From Betaproteobacteria bacterium (GTDB taxonomy: Bacteria; Pseudomonadota; Gammaproteobacteria; Burkholderiales; Rhodocyclaceae), in the NCBI GenBank assembly GCA_020621405.1, contig JAHRYN010000006.1, positions 1 to 64,000 on the forward strand: a stretch of DNA of 64,000 bases, read 5' to 3'. Of the stretch, positions 17,741 to 27,492 are shown piece by piece. Within the stretch, counting starts at the first letter, position 1, and every line of letters starts with the position of its first letter. A program made the position numbers and the translations under genes. Under the pieces are notes generated by a model, which did no database searches, was not told where the DNA came from, and was given only the letters and a program-made list of their open reading frames with translations.

Positions 17741-20224
17741 TCACTGCGCGGCACGCAGGCTGGCCAGCGCTGGCGTACGCAGTGCGCCACGCAGGCCGAA
17801 CAGGCCGGCGCCGGTCACCGCCAGAATGCTGAAGGCAACGCCCGCCAGCGGCTGCACCAGCGACGGCAGATAGGGCAGCTGGAATGCTTCGCGCGCCAGC
17901 AGCATGGTCAGCAGCACTGCGCCGGCCGCAGCCAGCACGCCGGCCAGCGCGCCCAGCACCGCGAATTCGGCCAGCAACGATGCACGCAGCTGCCGGTTGC
18001 GTGCGCCCAGCGTGCGCAGCACCGCCAGCTCGAAGCGGCGTTCGTCATGGGTCGCCTCGATCGCGGCGAACAGCACCATGACACCGGCCAGCAACGCAAA
18101 GCCGAATACCACGCTGACCGCCGCCGACAGCTGGTCCATCAGCGCGCGGAACTGGCGCACCACGGCATCGACGTCGATCGCGGTCAGGTTGGGAAAGCGC
18201 GCCACCAGCCCGTTGGTGAAGCCGGCCGCCGATGCCGGCAGATGGAAGGACGTGATGTAGCTCGCCGGAAATGACTCGAGCACGCCGGGCGAGGCGACGA
18301 CGAAGAAATTGACGTTCATCGAATCCCATTCCAGTTCGCGCAGGCTCAGCACTTCCGCCTCGACCGGCTGACCGGCGATCTCGAACGCCAGACGGTCGCC
18401 AACTGTGATGCCGAGCGCCTTGGCCAGCCCCGACTCGACCGAAAATCCGGGCCGGTCGGCATGCCACGCACCTGCGACGATGCGGTTGCCCACCTGCAGC
18501 CGGTCCGACCAGGACAGGTTGAATTCGCGCTCGACCAGCCGCTTCGCCCGCATGCTGTCATAGCTGTCGGGCGACACCGCACGGCCGTTGATGCGCACCA
18601 GCCGCGCACGCGACATCGGCAGCAGCAGCGGATCGACCAGCCCGGCCGACGCGAACTGTTCGCGTACCGCGTCGCGCTGGTCGGGCTGGATGTTCATGAC
18701 GAAGCGGTTCGGCGCATCGGCCGGCAGCCGGTTCTTCCAGGCGTCGAGCAGGTCGCCGCGCACGATCACCAGCAGCAGCACCGCAGTCAGACCCAGCCCG
18801 AGCGCGGCGATCTGCACCACCGACGCGACACGTCGCCGGGTCAGGCTGGCCAGGCCATAGCGCCAGCCGCCGGCCGCGTTGCCGCGCAGTCGCGCCACCG
18901 CGGCCAGCGCCCCCCAGGCCAGCACGGCGTACAGCGCGCAGGCCGTGACGAAGCCGCCGACCACGATCAGGCCGAGCGTGAGATCACCCGCCATCAGCAC
19001 GATCAGCACCGACAGGCAGGCCAGCCCGAATGCGTAGGCGCCCCAGGACACGAGATCGGCGTCGTCCCACTCGCGGCGCAGCACGCGCAGCGTCGATACC
19101 CGGCGCAGCCGCAGCAGCTGTGGCCAGACGAAACCCAGCATCAGCGTCATGCCGACTGCAAAACCGTACAGCAGCGGCAGCGCGCCCGGCTGCGGCAGGC
19201 GGGTCGCGAACAGACCGGCCAGCAGCGCCTCGACGCCGAATTGCGTCAGATAGCCGACGGCGCAGCCGAGCGCGCTGGCGAGCACGCCGACCAGCGCGAA
19301 TTCGATCAGGAACAGGCGGGTCAGCCGCGCCTGCGTGGCGCCCAGGCAGCGCATGACCGCGCAGCCGTCGAGATGGCGCTGCATGTAGCGCCGCGCCGAC
19401 AGCCCGACCGCGACCGCGGCGAACACCACAGCCAGCATCGCCGCCAGACGCAGAAATTTCTGCGCCCGCTCGAGCGCGCCGCGCACCTCGGGCTGCGCGT
19501 CCTCGACATTCTCGATGCGCTGACCGCGCGCGAGCTGCGGCCTGAGCCAGGACGCGAAACCGCGCACCGCCGCGTCCTCGCCCGCCAGATGCAGCCGGTA
19601 GCTGATGCGGCTGCCCTCCTGTATCAGCCCGCTGGCCGACAGGTCGGCCGCGTTGAGCATCAGGCGCGGCACGATGGAAAAGAAATTCGCGCCGCGGTCC
19701 GACTCGAAGGTCAGCACCGCGGCGACCCGGAGCCTGAGGCTGCCGACGCCGACCATGTCGCCGGTGTGGACGCCCAGCGCGCTGGTGGCGCGCTCGTCCA
19801 GCCACACGGTGCCCGCAGCCGGCACTTCGTGTGTCACCGCGTCGGGTGCGTTCAGCGCCGGCGCGGTGCGCAGCGTGCCGCGCAGCGGATAGCCTTCGGA
19901 CACCGCCTTGACGCCGACCAGCTGCGCATCGTCGGCGCTCGACGCCATGCTGGTGAAGCTCAGGGTGCCGGTCACGCGCAGGCCGCGTGCGCGCGCTTCG
20001 TCGGTCAGGCCTGCCGGCAGCGGCGTATCGGACACCACCCGCAGGTCGCCGCCGAGCAGCTGGTTCGCCTCGCTGACCACCGAACGCGACACGCGGTCGG
20101 TGAAGAAGGACACCGAGGTCAGCGCCGCCACGGCGACCAGCAGCGCCATGCCGAGGATGCGCAGTTCACCGGCGCGGTAGTCGCGCATCGCCATGCGCCA
20201 GGCAAGCATGAAATCAGACTTCAT
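17741..20224 (-). CDS. FtsX-like ABC transporter permease (YbbP type)
   Basis: 827 aa with the topology of the large double-FtsX permeases. There is an N-terminal helix (ILGMALLVAVAALTSVSFF), a long periplasmic domain, clustered helices in the middle, a second periplasmic domain and C-terminal helices. FAAVAVGLSARRYMQRHLDGCAVMRCLGA and ELAVLRTLGARNRQL are the two characteristic FtsX coupling regions. In E. coli YbbP works with the ATPase YbbA. No ATPase gene is adjacent here, so the partner must be encoded elsewhere. The ATG at 20224 is chosen over an upstream extension that would enter the divergent promoter. Confidence 0.87.
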   Translation of the reverse strand: MKSDFMLAWRMAMRDYRAGELRILGMALLVAVAALTSVSFFTDRVSRSVVSEANQLLGGDLRVVSDTPLPAGLTDEARARGLRVTGTLSFTSMASSADDAQLVGVKAVSEGYPLRGTLRTAPALNAPDAVTHEVPAAGTVWLDERATSALGVHTGDMVGVGSLRLRVAAVLTFESDRGANFFSIVPRLMLNAADLSASGLIQEGSRISYRLHLAGEDAAVRGFASWLRPQLARGQRIENVEDAQPEVRGALERAQKFLRLAAMLAVVFAAVAVGLSARRYMQRHLDGCAVMRCLGATQARLTRLFLIEFALVGVLASALGCAVGYLTQFGVEALLAGLFATRLPQPGALPLLYGFAVGMTLMLGFVWPQLLRLRRVSTLRVLRREWDDADLVSWGAYAFGLACLSVLIVLMAGDLTLGLIVVGGFVTACALYAVLAWGALAAVARLRGNAAGGWRYGLASLTRRRVASVVQIAALGLGLTAVLLLVIVRGDLLDAWKNRLPADAPNRFVMNIQPDQRDAVREQFASAGLVDPLLLPMSRARLVRINGRAVSPDSYDSMRAKRLVEREFNLSWSDRLQVGNRIVAGAWHADRPGFSVESGLAKALGITVGDRLAFEIAGQPVEAEVLSLRELEWDSMNVNFFVVASPGVLESFPASYITSFHLPASAAGFTNGLVARFPNLTAIDVDAVVRQFRALMDQLSAAVSVVFGFALLAGVMVLFAAIEATHDERRFELAVLRTLGARNRQLRASLLAEFAVLGALAGVLAAAGAVLLTMLLAREAFQLPYLPSLVQPLAGVAFSILAVTGAGLFGLRGALRTPALASLRAAQ

Positions 20225-20298
20225 CGATGCGTTCCGTTCGGTTGGGTTGTTCGTCGTGCACAATGCGCGCCTTTCGCGCACGGCGGGATGGACCTCAG

Positions 20299-21012
20299 AT
20301 GTCAGCAAACGATCTCGACAGTTTCGTTACAGCCGTCGCCGCCGGCGACCGGATTCCGGACCACGGCACGATGTTCAATCCGTGGGGCGACCACGACCCG
20401 GTGCACGATCTGTCGCCCGACGCACCGCGCATCCGCGCCGAACATCTGCACCGCTATCTGGCTGCCCGGCTGGGTCGCGCACGCGTGCTGCTGATCGCCG
20501 AGGCACCGAGCTACAGCGGCGCCAAGTTTTCCGGCATGGCCATGACCAGCGAACGCGACGTGCTGGCCGCACAGTCGGCCGGACGGGATCATGGCTGCTT
20601 CGACGGCCACTTCCGCCGCACCAGCCGCGAACTGCCGCAGCTGAAGAACCGCGACGGCATGCTGGAGCGTACCGCCAGCATCGTGTGGGGCGCGATGGCC
20701 GCGCATGGCTGGGCCGCAACCGATTTCGTGCTGTGGAATGCCGTGGCCTACCATCCGCATGCGGCAGGACAGCCGCTGACCAACCGCGCGCCGACCACCG
20801 CCGAACGGCGCGCACTGCGTCCGTTGCTGGAACAGTTCCTCGCGTTGTATCCCGGCCTGCCGCGTCTGGCCATCGGGCGCATCTGCCAGCAGAGCCTGGC
20901 CGACATGGGCATCGATGCATTGCCGGCACGCCATCCGAGCTACGGCGGAGCGCCCGAGTTCCGCGCGGCGGTGGCGGCGCTGCGTGACCGGCTCACTGCC
21001 GGGGCAGCTTGA
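20299..21012 (+). CDS. Uracil-DNA glycosylase-superfamily protein
   Basis: 237 aa. It shows the pattern of the UDG fold: VLLIAEAPSYSGAKFSG near residue 66 (active-site loop), a middle segment DFVLWNAVAYHPH around residue 145, and ALPARHPSYGG near the C terminus, corresponding to the H-P-S leucine-loop region. Such proteins remove uracil from DNA or are uncharacterised relatives; the exact subfamily is not clear. The ATG at 20299 gives the natural start. Its last 20 bases overlap the end of the convergent queF gene. Confidence 0.75.
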   Translation: MSANDLDSFVTAVAAGDRIPDHGTMFNPWGDHDPVHDLSPDAPRIRAEHLHRYLAARLGRARVLLIAEAPSYSGAKFSGMAMTSERDVLAAQSAGRDHGCFDGHFRRTSRELPQLKNRDGMLERTASIVWGAMAAHGWAATDFVLWNAVAYHPHAAGQPLTNRAPTTAERRALRPLLEQFLALYPGLPRLAIGRICQQSLADMGIDALPARHPSYGGAPEFRAAVAALRDRLTAGAA

Positions 21013-21826
21013 CGAAGCTATCCGGCAGCGCTTCGAAATTGCTGCGCCAGGGATTGATGTCCAGCCCGCCTCGTCGCGTGTAGTAGGCACAGACGGTCAG
21101 CAGTTCGGGCCGGCAGCGCGCCATCAGATCCATGTAGATGCGTTCGACGCAGTGCTCGTGGAAATCCGCGTGATTGCGGAAGGACACGACATAGCGCAGC
21201 AGACCTTCGCGGTCGATGCGCGGACCGCGGTAACGCACCATCAGCGAAGCCCAGTCAGGCTGCAGCGTGACCGGACAGTTGGATTTCAGCAGGTCGGAAC
21301 GCAGGCATTCCTCGACGCTGTCACCGCCGGCCGAAAGCAGGTCGGCATCCGGCAGATAGCGGTTGAACGCGATGTCCTGCGCGTCGATCGACTCGCCTTC
21401 CGGCGCGCTGACGACCGCCGGCAGCGCATCCGGCGCATACAGCTCGACCATCACGCCCGACTGACAGGCCGCCGACAGATCGGTTTCGATCAGCGCGCGC
21501 ACCGCTTCCAGCGACACCATGCGTTCGTTGTTGTAACCGTTCAGGTAGAGCTTCAGCGACTTGGATTCGACCATGAAGGGGCTGTCGGCCGGAATGTCGA
21601 AGCGGCCGATCGCCACCTGAGGCCGACCCTGTGCGTTCAGCCAGGACAGCTCCCAGGCGTGCCAGCGATCGGCGCCGGAGAACGGCAGCGGCTGCCCGTG
21701 AGCGATGCCCAGCGTCGCCCGGGACACTTCCCTCGATATCGGGAACAGCAGGCCGGCGTCGTAGCTGTCCGGATAGTCGGTCACGTGACCGAGCGGCGAG
21801 TCGGTGGGCGGCCGGTCCATGCTCAT
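20993..21826 (-). CDS. queF: NADPH-dependent 7-cyano-7-deazaguanine reductase QueF
   Basis: 277 aa, the long (YqcD) type of QueF. It reduces preQ0 to preQ1 in queuosine biosynthesis. The QueF motif ESKSLKLYLNGYNNERM is at residues 87-103. The catalytic pair appears as KSNCPVTLQPDWASL with Cys184 and Asp191, matching the E. coli active site. The ATG overlaps the stop of the ankyrin gene as ATGA, so it is the last member of the minus-strand operon. No other queuosine gene is nearby. Confidence 0.96.
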   Translation of the reverse strand: MSMDRPPTDSPLGHVTDYPDSYDAGLLFPISREVSRATLGIAHGQPLPFSGADRWHAWELSWLNAQGRPQVAIGRFDIPADSPFMVESKSLKLYLNGYNNERMVSLEAVRALIETDLSAACQSGVMVELYAPDALPAVVSAPEGESIDAQDIAFNRYLPDADLLSAGGDSVEECLRSDLLKSNCPVTLQPDWASLMVRYRGPRIDREGLLRYVVSFRNHADFHEHCVERIYMDLMARCRPELLTVCAYYTRRGGLDINPWRSNFEALPDSFVKLPRQ

Positions 21827-22470
21827 TGCCCCATCGCCGCTCGGATCAGCGCCGCGGCATCGGTGTTGTTGGCCTTGAGCGCCCAGTCGAGCGCGGTTTC
21901 GCCGTCACGGCCGCGTACGCGCGCGTCGGCGCGGGCTCGTAGCAGCACGCGCACCGCCTCGATATTGCTGCCGCGGGCCGCCAGCATCAGTGGCGTGGCG
22001 CCGTTCGGCGCCGGCGCATCGATCGGTGCGCCGCGCGCGATCAGTGCCTTCAGCGCGTCAGCGTGGCCCTGCATCGCCGCATAGTGCAGCGCCGACCAGC
22101 GGTCCGGATTGACCGGACTGGCGCCGGCCGCGAGCAGCACGTCGATCACCGCGACATGTCCGTTGAAGGCCGCCACCGCCAGCGCGGTCTCACCGACCGC
22201 ATTGACGGCCTCGAGCTTGGCCCGGCGTGCCACCAGCGCCTTCACCAGGCCCGTGTAGCCGTTGCGCGCCGCAATGATGAGCAGCGTCTCGCCGCGCGGA
22301 TCGACCGAATTCACGTCCAGCCCGCGATCGATGAAGCTGGTCACCGTCGGCGTGTCGCCCAGTTCCACCGCCTGCATCAGATCGTCGTAGCCGGCCGCAC
22401 CTGCGCCGCCCGCAGCCATCACCATCAAGCCGAACAGCGCAACGCGCACCGCCTTCAGGCCGCTCTTCAT
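21823..22470 (-). CDS. Secreted ankyrin-repeat protein
   Basis: 215 aa with a signal peptide (hydrophobic residues about 8-25, ending GAGAAG). The rest is five or so ankyrin repeats; repeat cores such as RGETLLIIAARNGYTGLVKALV, GETALAVAAFNGHVAVIDVLL and WSALHYAAMQGHADALKALI are visible. A protein-binding role in the periplasm is likely, but the partner is unknown. It overlaps tatD (ATGA) on one side and queF on the other. An ankyrin gene after tatD is a recurrent betaproteobacterial arrangement. Confidence 0.88.
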   Translation of the reverse strand: MKSGLKAVRVALFGLMVMAAGGAGAAGYDDLMQAVELGDTPTVTSFIDRGLDVNSVDPRGETLLIIAARNGYTGLVKALVARRAKLEAVNAVGETALAVAAFNGHVAVIDVLLAAGASPVNPDRWSALHYAAMQGHADALKALIARGAPIDAPAPNGATPLMLAARGSNIEAVRVLLRARADARVRGRDGETALDWALKANNTDAAALIRAAMGQ

Positions 22471-23264
22471 GCCGCCACCTCGCAGCGCCCGGCCAGCCTT
22501 GCCGCATCGCTGAACAGGCGGAAAAAATTGTCGCTGGTCGCACGCGCCACGTCCTCGACCGCGACACCACGCACACGCGCCAGCTCGGCCGCGACATGCG
22601 GCACGAAGGACGGCTCGTTCATCTTGCCGCGATAGGGCACCGGCGCCAGATAGGGCGAGTCGGTCTCGATCAGCACCGACGCCATCGGTATCGCCTTGGC
22701 GACATCGCGCAGCGACTGCGCGTTCTTGAATGTGACGATGCCGGAAAACGAGATGCAGAAACCCATGTCGATCGCAGCTTCCGCAACTTCGAGCGACTCG
22801 GTGAAGCAGTGCATGACGCCGCCGACCTCGTGCGCCCGCTCCTCGCGCATGATGGCCAGCGTATCGGCTGCCGCAGAACGCGTATGCACGATCAGCGGCT
22901 TGCCGCACTCACGCGCTGCGCGGATGTGGGTACGGAAACGGTTGCGCTGCCACTCGAGATCGCCGGTCAGGCGGAAGTAGTCGAGCCCGGTTTCGCCGAT
23001 CGCGACCACGCGCGGATGGGCGGACAGCTTCACCAGCTGCGCCACGTCCGGCTCGGTGACGTCCTCGTAATCAGGATGCACACCGAGCGAGGCGAACACG
23101 TTGGCGTGGCGCTCGGCCATCGCGGTCACGCGCGGCCATTGTTCGATATTGACCGACACGCACAGCGCGTGGCTGACCCGCTGCGCCTTCATGTTGGACA
23201 GCAGTTCGTCCTCGCGTACCGCAAGGTCGGGAAAGTCGATGTGGCAGTGTGAATCGATGAACAT
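22467..23264 (-). CDS. tatD: TatD-family metal-dependent hydrolase (DNase)
   Basis: 265 aa TIM-barrel hydrolase. It carries the metal ligands of the family: FIDSHCHIDF (His6, His8), VAIGETGLDY with the bridging Glu, PLIVHTRSA, GGVMHCF and LIETDSPYLAP. TatD/YcfH enzymes have 3'-5' exonuclease or DNase activity in repair and RNA quality control. I use the ATG at 23264, which gives the common start MFIDSHCH. A TTG at 23288 overlapping the pilZ stop (TTGA) is an alternative that adds eight residues. Confidence 0.92.
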   Translation of the reverse strand: MFIDSHCHIDFPDLAVREDELLSNMKAQRVSHALCVSVNIEQWPRVTAMAERHANVFASLGVHPDYEDVTEPDVAQLVKLSAHPRVVAIGETGLDYFRLTGDLEWQRNRFRTHIRAARECGKPLIVHTRSAAADTLAIMREERAHEVGGVMHCFTESLEVAEAAIDMGFCISFSGIVTFKNAQSLRDVAKAIPMASVLIETDSPYLAPVPYRGKMNEPSFVPHVAAELARVRGVAVEDVARATSDNFFRLFSDAARLAGRCEVAA

Positions 23265-23284
23265 GAAAACCGTTGCGGGATTGA

Positions 23285-23650
23285 TCAAAGGGTGTGCGTC
23301 TGACGGGTGGAACCGAGGTGGGCGCCGATGGCCGCCTCGATCTTGGCGCGCGCGGCACGACTGCTGTCGTCATCGCCGAAGCGCAGGCCCATGCCCTGCT
23401 GCTTGCCGCCCTGTGCATCGGCCGGCGTCACCCAGGCAACGGTGCCCTGTATCGGCAGTTTCGCCGGATCATCCATCAGCTGCAGCAGCAGGAAAACCTC
23501 GTCGCCGATACGGTAGCTGCGGTTGGTCGGCAGGAAGATGCCACCGCCCTTAAGGAAGGGCATGTAGGCCGCGTACAGCACCGACTTCGAATTGACGGCC
23601 AGTGACAGCACGGCGCGCCGGCTGCCCGTCTGTGTCTGCGGTTCGCTCAT
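23285..23650 (-). CDS. pilZ: PilZ-domain protein (type IV pilus assembly type)
   Basis: 121 aa, the size of the original PilZ. The sequence includes FLKGGGIFLPTN, VFLLLQLMDDPAKLPIQGTVAWVTP and GMGLRF, matching PilZ proteins linked to holB/tmk. True PilZ is needed for type IV pilus assembly and often lacks the RxxxR c-di-GMP motif. Here the N-terminal segment has RRAVLSLA, so c-di-GMP binding is doubtful. It lies between holB and tatD, as in many Beta- and Gammaproteobacteria. Confidence 0.88.
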   Translation of the reverse strand: MSEPQTQTGSRRAVLSLAVNSKSVLYAAYMPFLKGGGIFLPTNRSYRIGDEVFLLLQLMDDPAKLPIQGTVAWVTPADAQGGKQQGMGLRFGDDDSSRAARAKIEAAIGAHLGSTRQTHTL

Positions 23651-23685
23651 CTACGGCTCCTCGACCGGCCTTTCCGGCCCGGAAA

Positions 23686-24738
23686 TCAACGCTGTGCCCG
23701 GAACAGTCGGGCATAGCGCATCAACATGTCTTCCAGGAACAGGCGGGCATTCAGCGGGTGATGCGCCAGTGCCCTGACCTTCAGCAATTCATTGTACCCA
23801 CGCAAGACAGTGGCCACGTCGCTGCGTTCCGCCAGCGCCTGCAGTGCGGCGCGCCGACCGGTGAACACGCGCGGCGTGCCGGCCTGCGCCTGCAGCGCGA
23901 GATCGGCCATCCAGCGCTGCAGCCAGGTCACCAGCGTCGGCAGGTCGGTCAGTCCGGGCTCGCCCTTCTTGCGGCCCTGCAGCCAGCCGGCCCAACGTGC
24001 GGCCACTTCGAGCGGTGACGCCAGCGCGTTCTTCGATACATCATCGACAAATTGCGACTGGATTTGAGCGTCACGCGAGCCAGCCAGATCACGCGCATGC
24101 AGCGGCGCACCGGCACACAGCGCCAGCGCGTCACCGGCGTCGGCCACGCCCTGCCCGGCCAGCCAGGCCAGCGACTGTTCGATGGACGGCTGCTGGAAGG
24201 GCAGCAGCCGCGCCCTGCTGCGTATCGTTGGCAACAGGTTTCTAGGATGATCAGAAATCAATAGAAACAAAGTACCTGCCGGAGGTTCTTCAAGTATTTT
24301 GAGAAGTGAATTCGCCGATTCGGAATGCATCGCTTCGGCCGGATACAGCAGCACGATGCGGCGACCACCCTGATGCGATCCGACACCGAGCCGGTCGATC
24401 ACCGAGCGCACCTGGGCGATGCGGATCAGTTTCGACTTCGCCTTGCCGCCTTCGGAATCGTCCGCCTCGTCACCCTCCTCGCCGTCATCGTCGAGCGCTT
24501 CGGGCCGGACCACCAGCAGATCCGGATGATTGCCGGTCGCGATCAGCCGGCAAGAGGCACACTCGCCGCATGCCTGTTCGCTGCCGCGGGCGCGCTCGCA
24601 CAGCAGGCGCGCCGCCAGCGCCTCGGCAAACTCGCGCTTGCCCAGTCCGGCCGGCCCGGCCAGCAACAGTGCGTGCGGCAGCGTGTCCAGCGCCGACAGG
24701 AGCTGATTCCACTGCGATCTTAGCCAGTCGTAGATCAT
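23686..24738 (-). CDS. holB: DNA polymerase III subunit delta prime
   Basis: 350 aa AAA+ clamp-loader subunit. Seen: the degenerate P-loop LLLAGPAGLGKREFAEAL near residue 25, the zinc-binding cysteines in CERARGSEQACGECASC, the segment NSLLKILEEPPAGTLFLL and the SRAR sensor, all characteristic of delta prime. An acidic insertion (DDDGEEGDEADDSEGGKAKSK) is present around residue 85. Its ATG follows the tmk stop with no gap (TAAATG), so the two are translationally coupled. Confidence 0.94.
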   Translation of the reverse strand: MIYDWLRSQWNQLLSALDTLPHALLLAGPAGLGKREFAEALAARLLCERARGSEQACGECASCRLIATGNHPDLLVVRPEALDDDGEEGDEADDSEGGKAKSKLIRIAQVRSVIDRLGVGSHQGGRRIVLLYPAEAMHSESANSLLKILEEPPAGTLFLLISDHPRNLLPTIRSRARLLPFQQPSIEQSLAWLAGQGVADAGDALALCAGAPLHARDLAGSRDAQIQSQFVDDVSKNALASPLEVAARWAGWLQGRKKGEPGLTDLPTLVTWLQRWMADLALQAQAGTPRVFTGRRAALQALAERSDVATVLRGYNELLKVRALAHHPLNARLFLEDMLMRYARLFRAQR

Positions 24739-25356
24739 TTATTTACAGTAACTTGAAAGAATATCTTCAAGTTGAATGGAAACATCGGCCGGGGCGCGTG
24801 ATGCGTCGAGCACGCGCAGGCGCTGCGGCTCTCCGGCCGCACGCGCGAGATAGGCTGTCCGCACGCGATTGAAGAAATCGGCCTGTTCGCGCTCGAAGCG
24901 ATCCGGATCACCACCACTCGCGGCCAGACGCTGTGCCGCGACTTCGCACGGCAGGTCGAACAGCAGCGTCAGTCCCGGCTGCAGTCCGCGCTGTACCCAG
25001 TCTTCAAGCGCTTCGAGGCGTGCGACGTCGATGCCGCGTCCGCCGCCCTGATAGGCGAAGCTGGCATCGGTGAAGCGGTCGCACAGCACCCATTCACCAC
25101 GCGCCAGCGCCGGTTCGATCACTTGCGCCAGATGTTCCCGCCGCGCCGCGAACATCAGCAGCGCTTCGGTATCGGCGTGCATGGCTTGGTGCAGCAGCAG
25201 CGCGCGCAGCGCTTCGCCGAGTGCGGTCCCGCCCGGTTCGCGCGTCAGCAGCACGACGTGGCCGCGCGCGCGCAGCCAGTCCGCCGCGTGCGCGATCTGC
25301 GTGCTCTTGCCGGCACCGTCCATGCCTTCGAATGTGATGAAGCGATTGTTTGGCAT
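24739..25356 (-). CDS. tmk: Thymidylate kinase
   Basis: 205 aa; phosphorylates dTMP to dTDP. The P-loop [12 protein letters not shown] is at about residues 9-20, followed by [32 protein letters not shown] and [12 protein letters not shown], the standard TMP kinase motifs. The start at 25356 gives the family N terminus. It lies 7 bases after mltG and directly abuts holB. Confidence 0.97.
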   Translation of the reverse strand: MPNNRFITFEGMDGAGKSTQIAHAADWLRARGHVVLLTREPGGTALGEALRALLLHQAMHADTEALLMFAARREHLAQVIEPALARGEWVLCDRFTDASFAYQGGGRGIDVARLEALEDWVQRGLQPGLTLLFDLPCEVAAQRLAASGGDPDRFEREQADFFNRVRTAYLARAAGEPQRLRVLDASRAPADVSIQLEDILSSYCK

Positions 25357-25363
25357 CGGAATT

Positions 25364-26377
25364 TCAGTTGTTTGCCGCCCTGGCCGGACGGCGCTGGTAA
25401 CGGTTGACGGCCACCGTGTGCTCGGCCAGCGTACGCGAGAACACGCTGCTGCCATCACCGCGGGCGACGAAGTAATAGTACTGGGTCGGCGCCGGATTCA
25501 GCGCGGCGTCTATCGAGGCGCGTCCGGGCGAGGCGATCGGCGTCGGCGGAAGGCCGGTGCGCATATAGGTGTTGTAAGGCCCGTCATGCAGCAGATGGGC
25601 GCGCGTTAGATTGCCGTCGAAGCGTTCGCCCAGACCGTAGATCACGGTCGGATCGGTCTGCAGCGGCATGCCGGCATTCAGGCGATTGACGAAAACCGAG
25701 GCAATGGTGGCGCGGTCGCGCGCAACCCCGGTTTCCTTCTCGACGATGGACGCCATGACCAGCGCGTCCTGCGGCGACCTGTAGGGCAGGCCGGCCGCGC
25801 GCGCTGACCAGGCCTGTGTCAGCTGCGCGCGCATGGCGTGATGGGCACGTTTCAGTATGGCCAGATCGCTGTCGCCGACCGCGAACAGATAGGTGTCCGG
25901 GAAGAACCATCCTTCGGTGTAGCCGGCGTCGCTGCCGATGCGTTCGAGCACCTGCGCGTCGGTCAGGCCGGCGGCGTCCTGCGTCAGCTCGGTCTGGGCC
26001 GCCAGCGCGGCCCGGATCTGGCGCCAGGTCCAGCCCTCGATCAGCCGCACCTCACGCATGCGGGTGTCGCCGCGCGTCATCTTTTCCAGCAGTTCAACCG
26101 GCGTCAGCCCGCTGGCGAAGGCGTAGCTGCCCGCCTGCAGCCGCGTGCTGTCGACGGCAACACGGCCGATCAGCGCCAGCAGATGCGGTTCGACCGGCAC
26201 GCCGGCATCGGCGATCTGGCGCGCCGCCTGACGCAGCGCGGTACCGGGACGCAAGGTGTATTCGCGATCATCGCCGGTCCAGACCAGCGGACGGTGTGCA
26301 TACCAGACCAGCGCAGCGGGAACGAGGACCATCGTCAGCAACAGCAGGGCGAGCAGACGGACGAACAGGCGGGTCAT
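25364..26377 (-). CDS. mltG: Endolytic murein transglycosylase MltG
   Basis: 337 aa with one N-terminal membrane helix (residues 5-27). MltG cleaves nascent peptidoglycan strands on the periplasmic side and sets their length. The catalytic motif [10 protein letters not shown] contains the conserved Glu at about residue 213. Flanking signatures are [29 protein letters not shown] and [11 protein letters not shown]. It is the first gene of the operon mltG-tmk-holB-pilZ-tatD-ank-queF and is divergent from ygfZ across 85 bases. Confidence 0.95.
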   Translation of the reverse strand: MTRLFVRLLALLLLTMVLVPAALVWYAHRPLVWTGDDREYTLRPGTALRQAARQIADAGVPVEPHLLALIGRVAVDSTRLQAGSYAFASGLTPVELLEKMTRGDTRMREVRLIEGWTWRQIRAALAAQTELTQDAAGLTDAQVLERIGSDAGYTEGWFFPDTYLFAVGDSDLAILKRAHHAMRAQLTQAWSARAAGLPYRSPQDALVMASIVEKETGVARDRATIASVFVNRLNAGMPLQTDPTVIYGLGERFDGNLTRAHLLHDGPYNTYMRTGLPPTPIASPGRASIDAALNPAPTQYYYFVARGDGSSVFSRTLAEHTVAVNRYQRRPARAANN

Positions 26378-26462
26378 GCAGACAGGGCGGACGCGACGGC
26401 ACAGGGAAGGCCATATGTTAACCTCTGCCTGCGCTTTCCCCGTCTTCGAATTACGGCACACC

Positions 26463-27485
26463 ATGACACTTACCGATCTCGTTCCGCCCGGCTCACTTGC
26501 CGACGACGGCCAGTCTTCCGCCCTGCAGGACGCCGCGACTGAAATGCTGGCCGCTCGCCAGGGCACCGTTCTGGTACCGCTGACGCATCTGTCCAGACTG
26601 CGCGCCGATGGCGACGATGCGGCCGCCTTCCTGCACAACCTGCTGACCCAGGACGTCAAGGGGCTACCTGCCGACGGCGTCCGCACGGCCGGTTTCTGCA
26701 GCCCGAAAGGCCGGCTGCTGGCCACCTTCACGCTGTGGCGCGAAGGCAGCGCCACGCTGCTGCAACTGCCGAAGGCACTGGCCGAACCGATGCGCAAGAA
26801 GCTGTCGATGTATGTGCTGCGCTCGAAAGTGATCTTGAGCGACGTCAGCGACGCACGACCGGCGCTCGGTCTGGCCGGTACGCAGGCGGTCGCTGCGCTG
26901 CAGGCTGCCGGACTCGACATTCCGGCCCAGGACATGGCGCAGACGACGACCGGCGACGTGAACGTGCTGCGTCTGGCGGCCGACCGCTTCGAAATCGTGC
27001 TGCCGGCCGACCGGCTGGAGGCACTGTGGGCAGCGCTGGCCGCCCATGCCACGCCGTCCGGGACCGCCGCGTGGCGCTGGTTCGACATACGAGACGGACT
27101 GGCCACCGTGTGGGCCGGCACACAGGAGGAATTCGTGCCGCAGATGGTCAATTTCGAGCTGACCGGCGGCGTGAACTTCAAGAAGGGCTGCTATCCGGGC
27201 CAGGAAATCGTCGCCCGCACGCAGTACCTGGGCAAGCTCAAGCGCCGCATGTATCGCGCCCATGCCGACTGCGCGCCACCCGCGCCGGGCACGCCGGTCT
27301 ACGGCAGCGACACCAACGATCAGGCCTGCGGCGCCGTCGTCGATGCGGTGGCCGTACCGGACGGCGGTTGCGACCTGCTGGTGGTGGTGCAGATGTCCAG
27401 CGTCGACGCCGGTGCAGTGCGCCTGGCGAGCACGACCGGCACCGTACTGACCTTCGGCAATCTGCCCTACGCTTTCGCCGAGTAG
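26463..27485 (+). CDS. ygfZ: tRNA-modifying / Fe-S cluster maintenance protein YgfZ (folate-binding)
   Basis: 340 aa of the GcvT-like folate-binding fold. The family signature KGCYPGQEIVARTQYLGK is present at about residues 240-257, including the essential cysteine. YgfZ supports Fe-S enzymes such as MiaB in a folate-dependent way. The ATG at 26463 follows a short leader and fits the family start; an upstream in-frame extension enters the divergent mltG region. The DUF4936 gene follows closely. Confidence 0.94.
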   Translation: MTLTDLVPPGSLADDGQSSALQDAATEMLAARQGTVLVPLTHLSRLRADGDDAAAFLHNLLTQDVKGLPADGVRTAGFCSPKGRLLATFTLWREGSATLLQLPKALAEPMRKKLSMYVLRSKVILSDVSDARPALGLAGTQAVAALQAAGLDIPAQDMAQTTTGDVNVLRLAADRFEIVLPADRLEALWAALAAHATPSGTAAWRWFDIRDGLATVWAGTQEEFVPQMVNFELTGGVNFKKGCYPGQEIVARTQYLGKLKRRMYRAHADCAPPAPGTPVYGSDTNDQACGAVVDAVAVPDGGCDLLVVVQMSSVDAGAVRLASTTGTVLTFGNLPYAFAE

Positions 27486-27492
27486 CCCGCCC

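Noticed and set aside
25364-27181. Extended mltG frame reaching under ygfZ
   Set aside because: The extension is antisense to ygfZ; the membrane helix and family start are at 26377.
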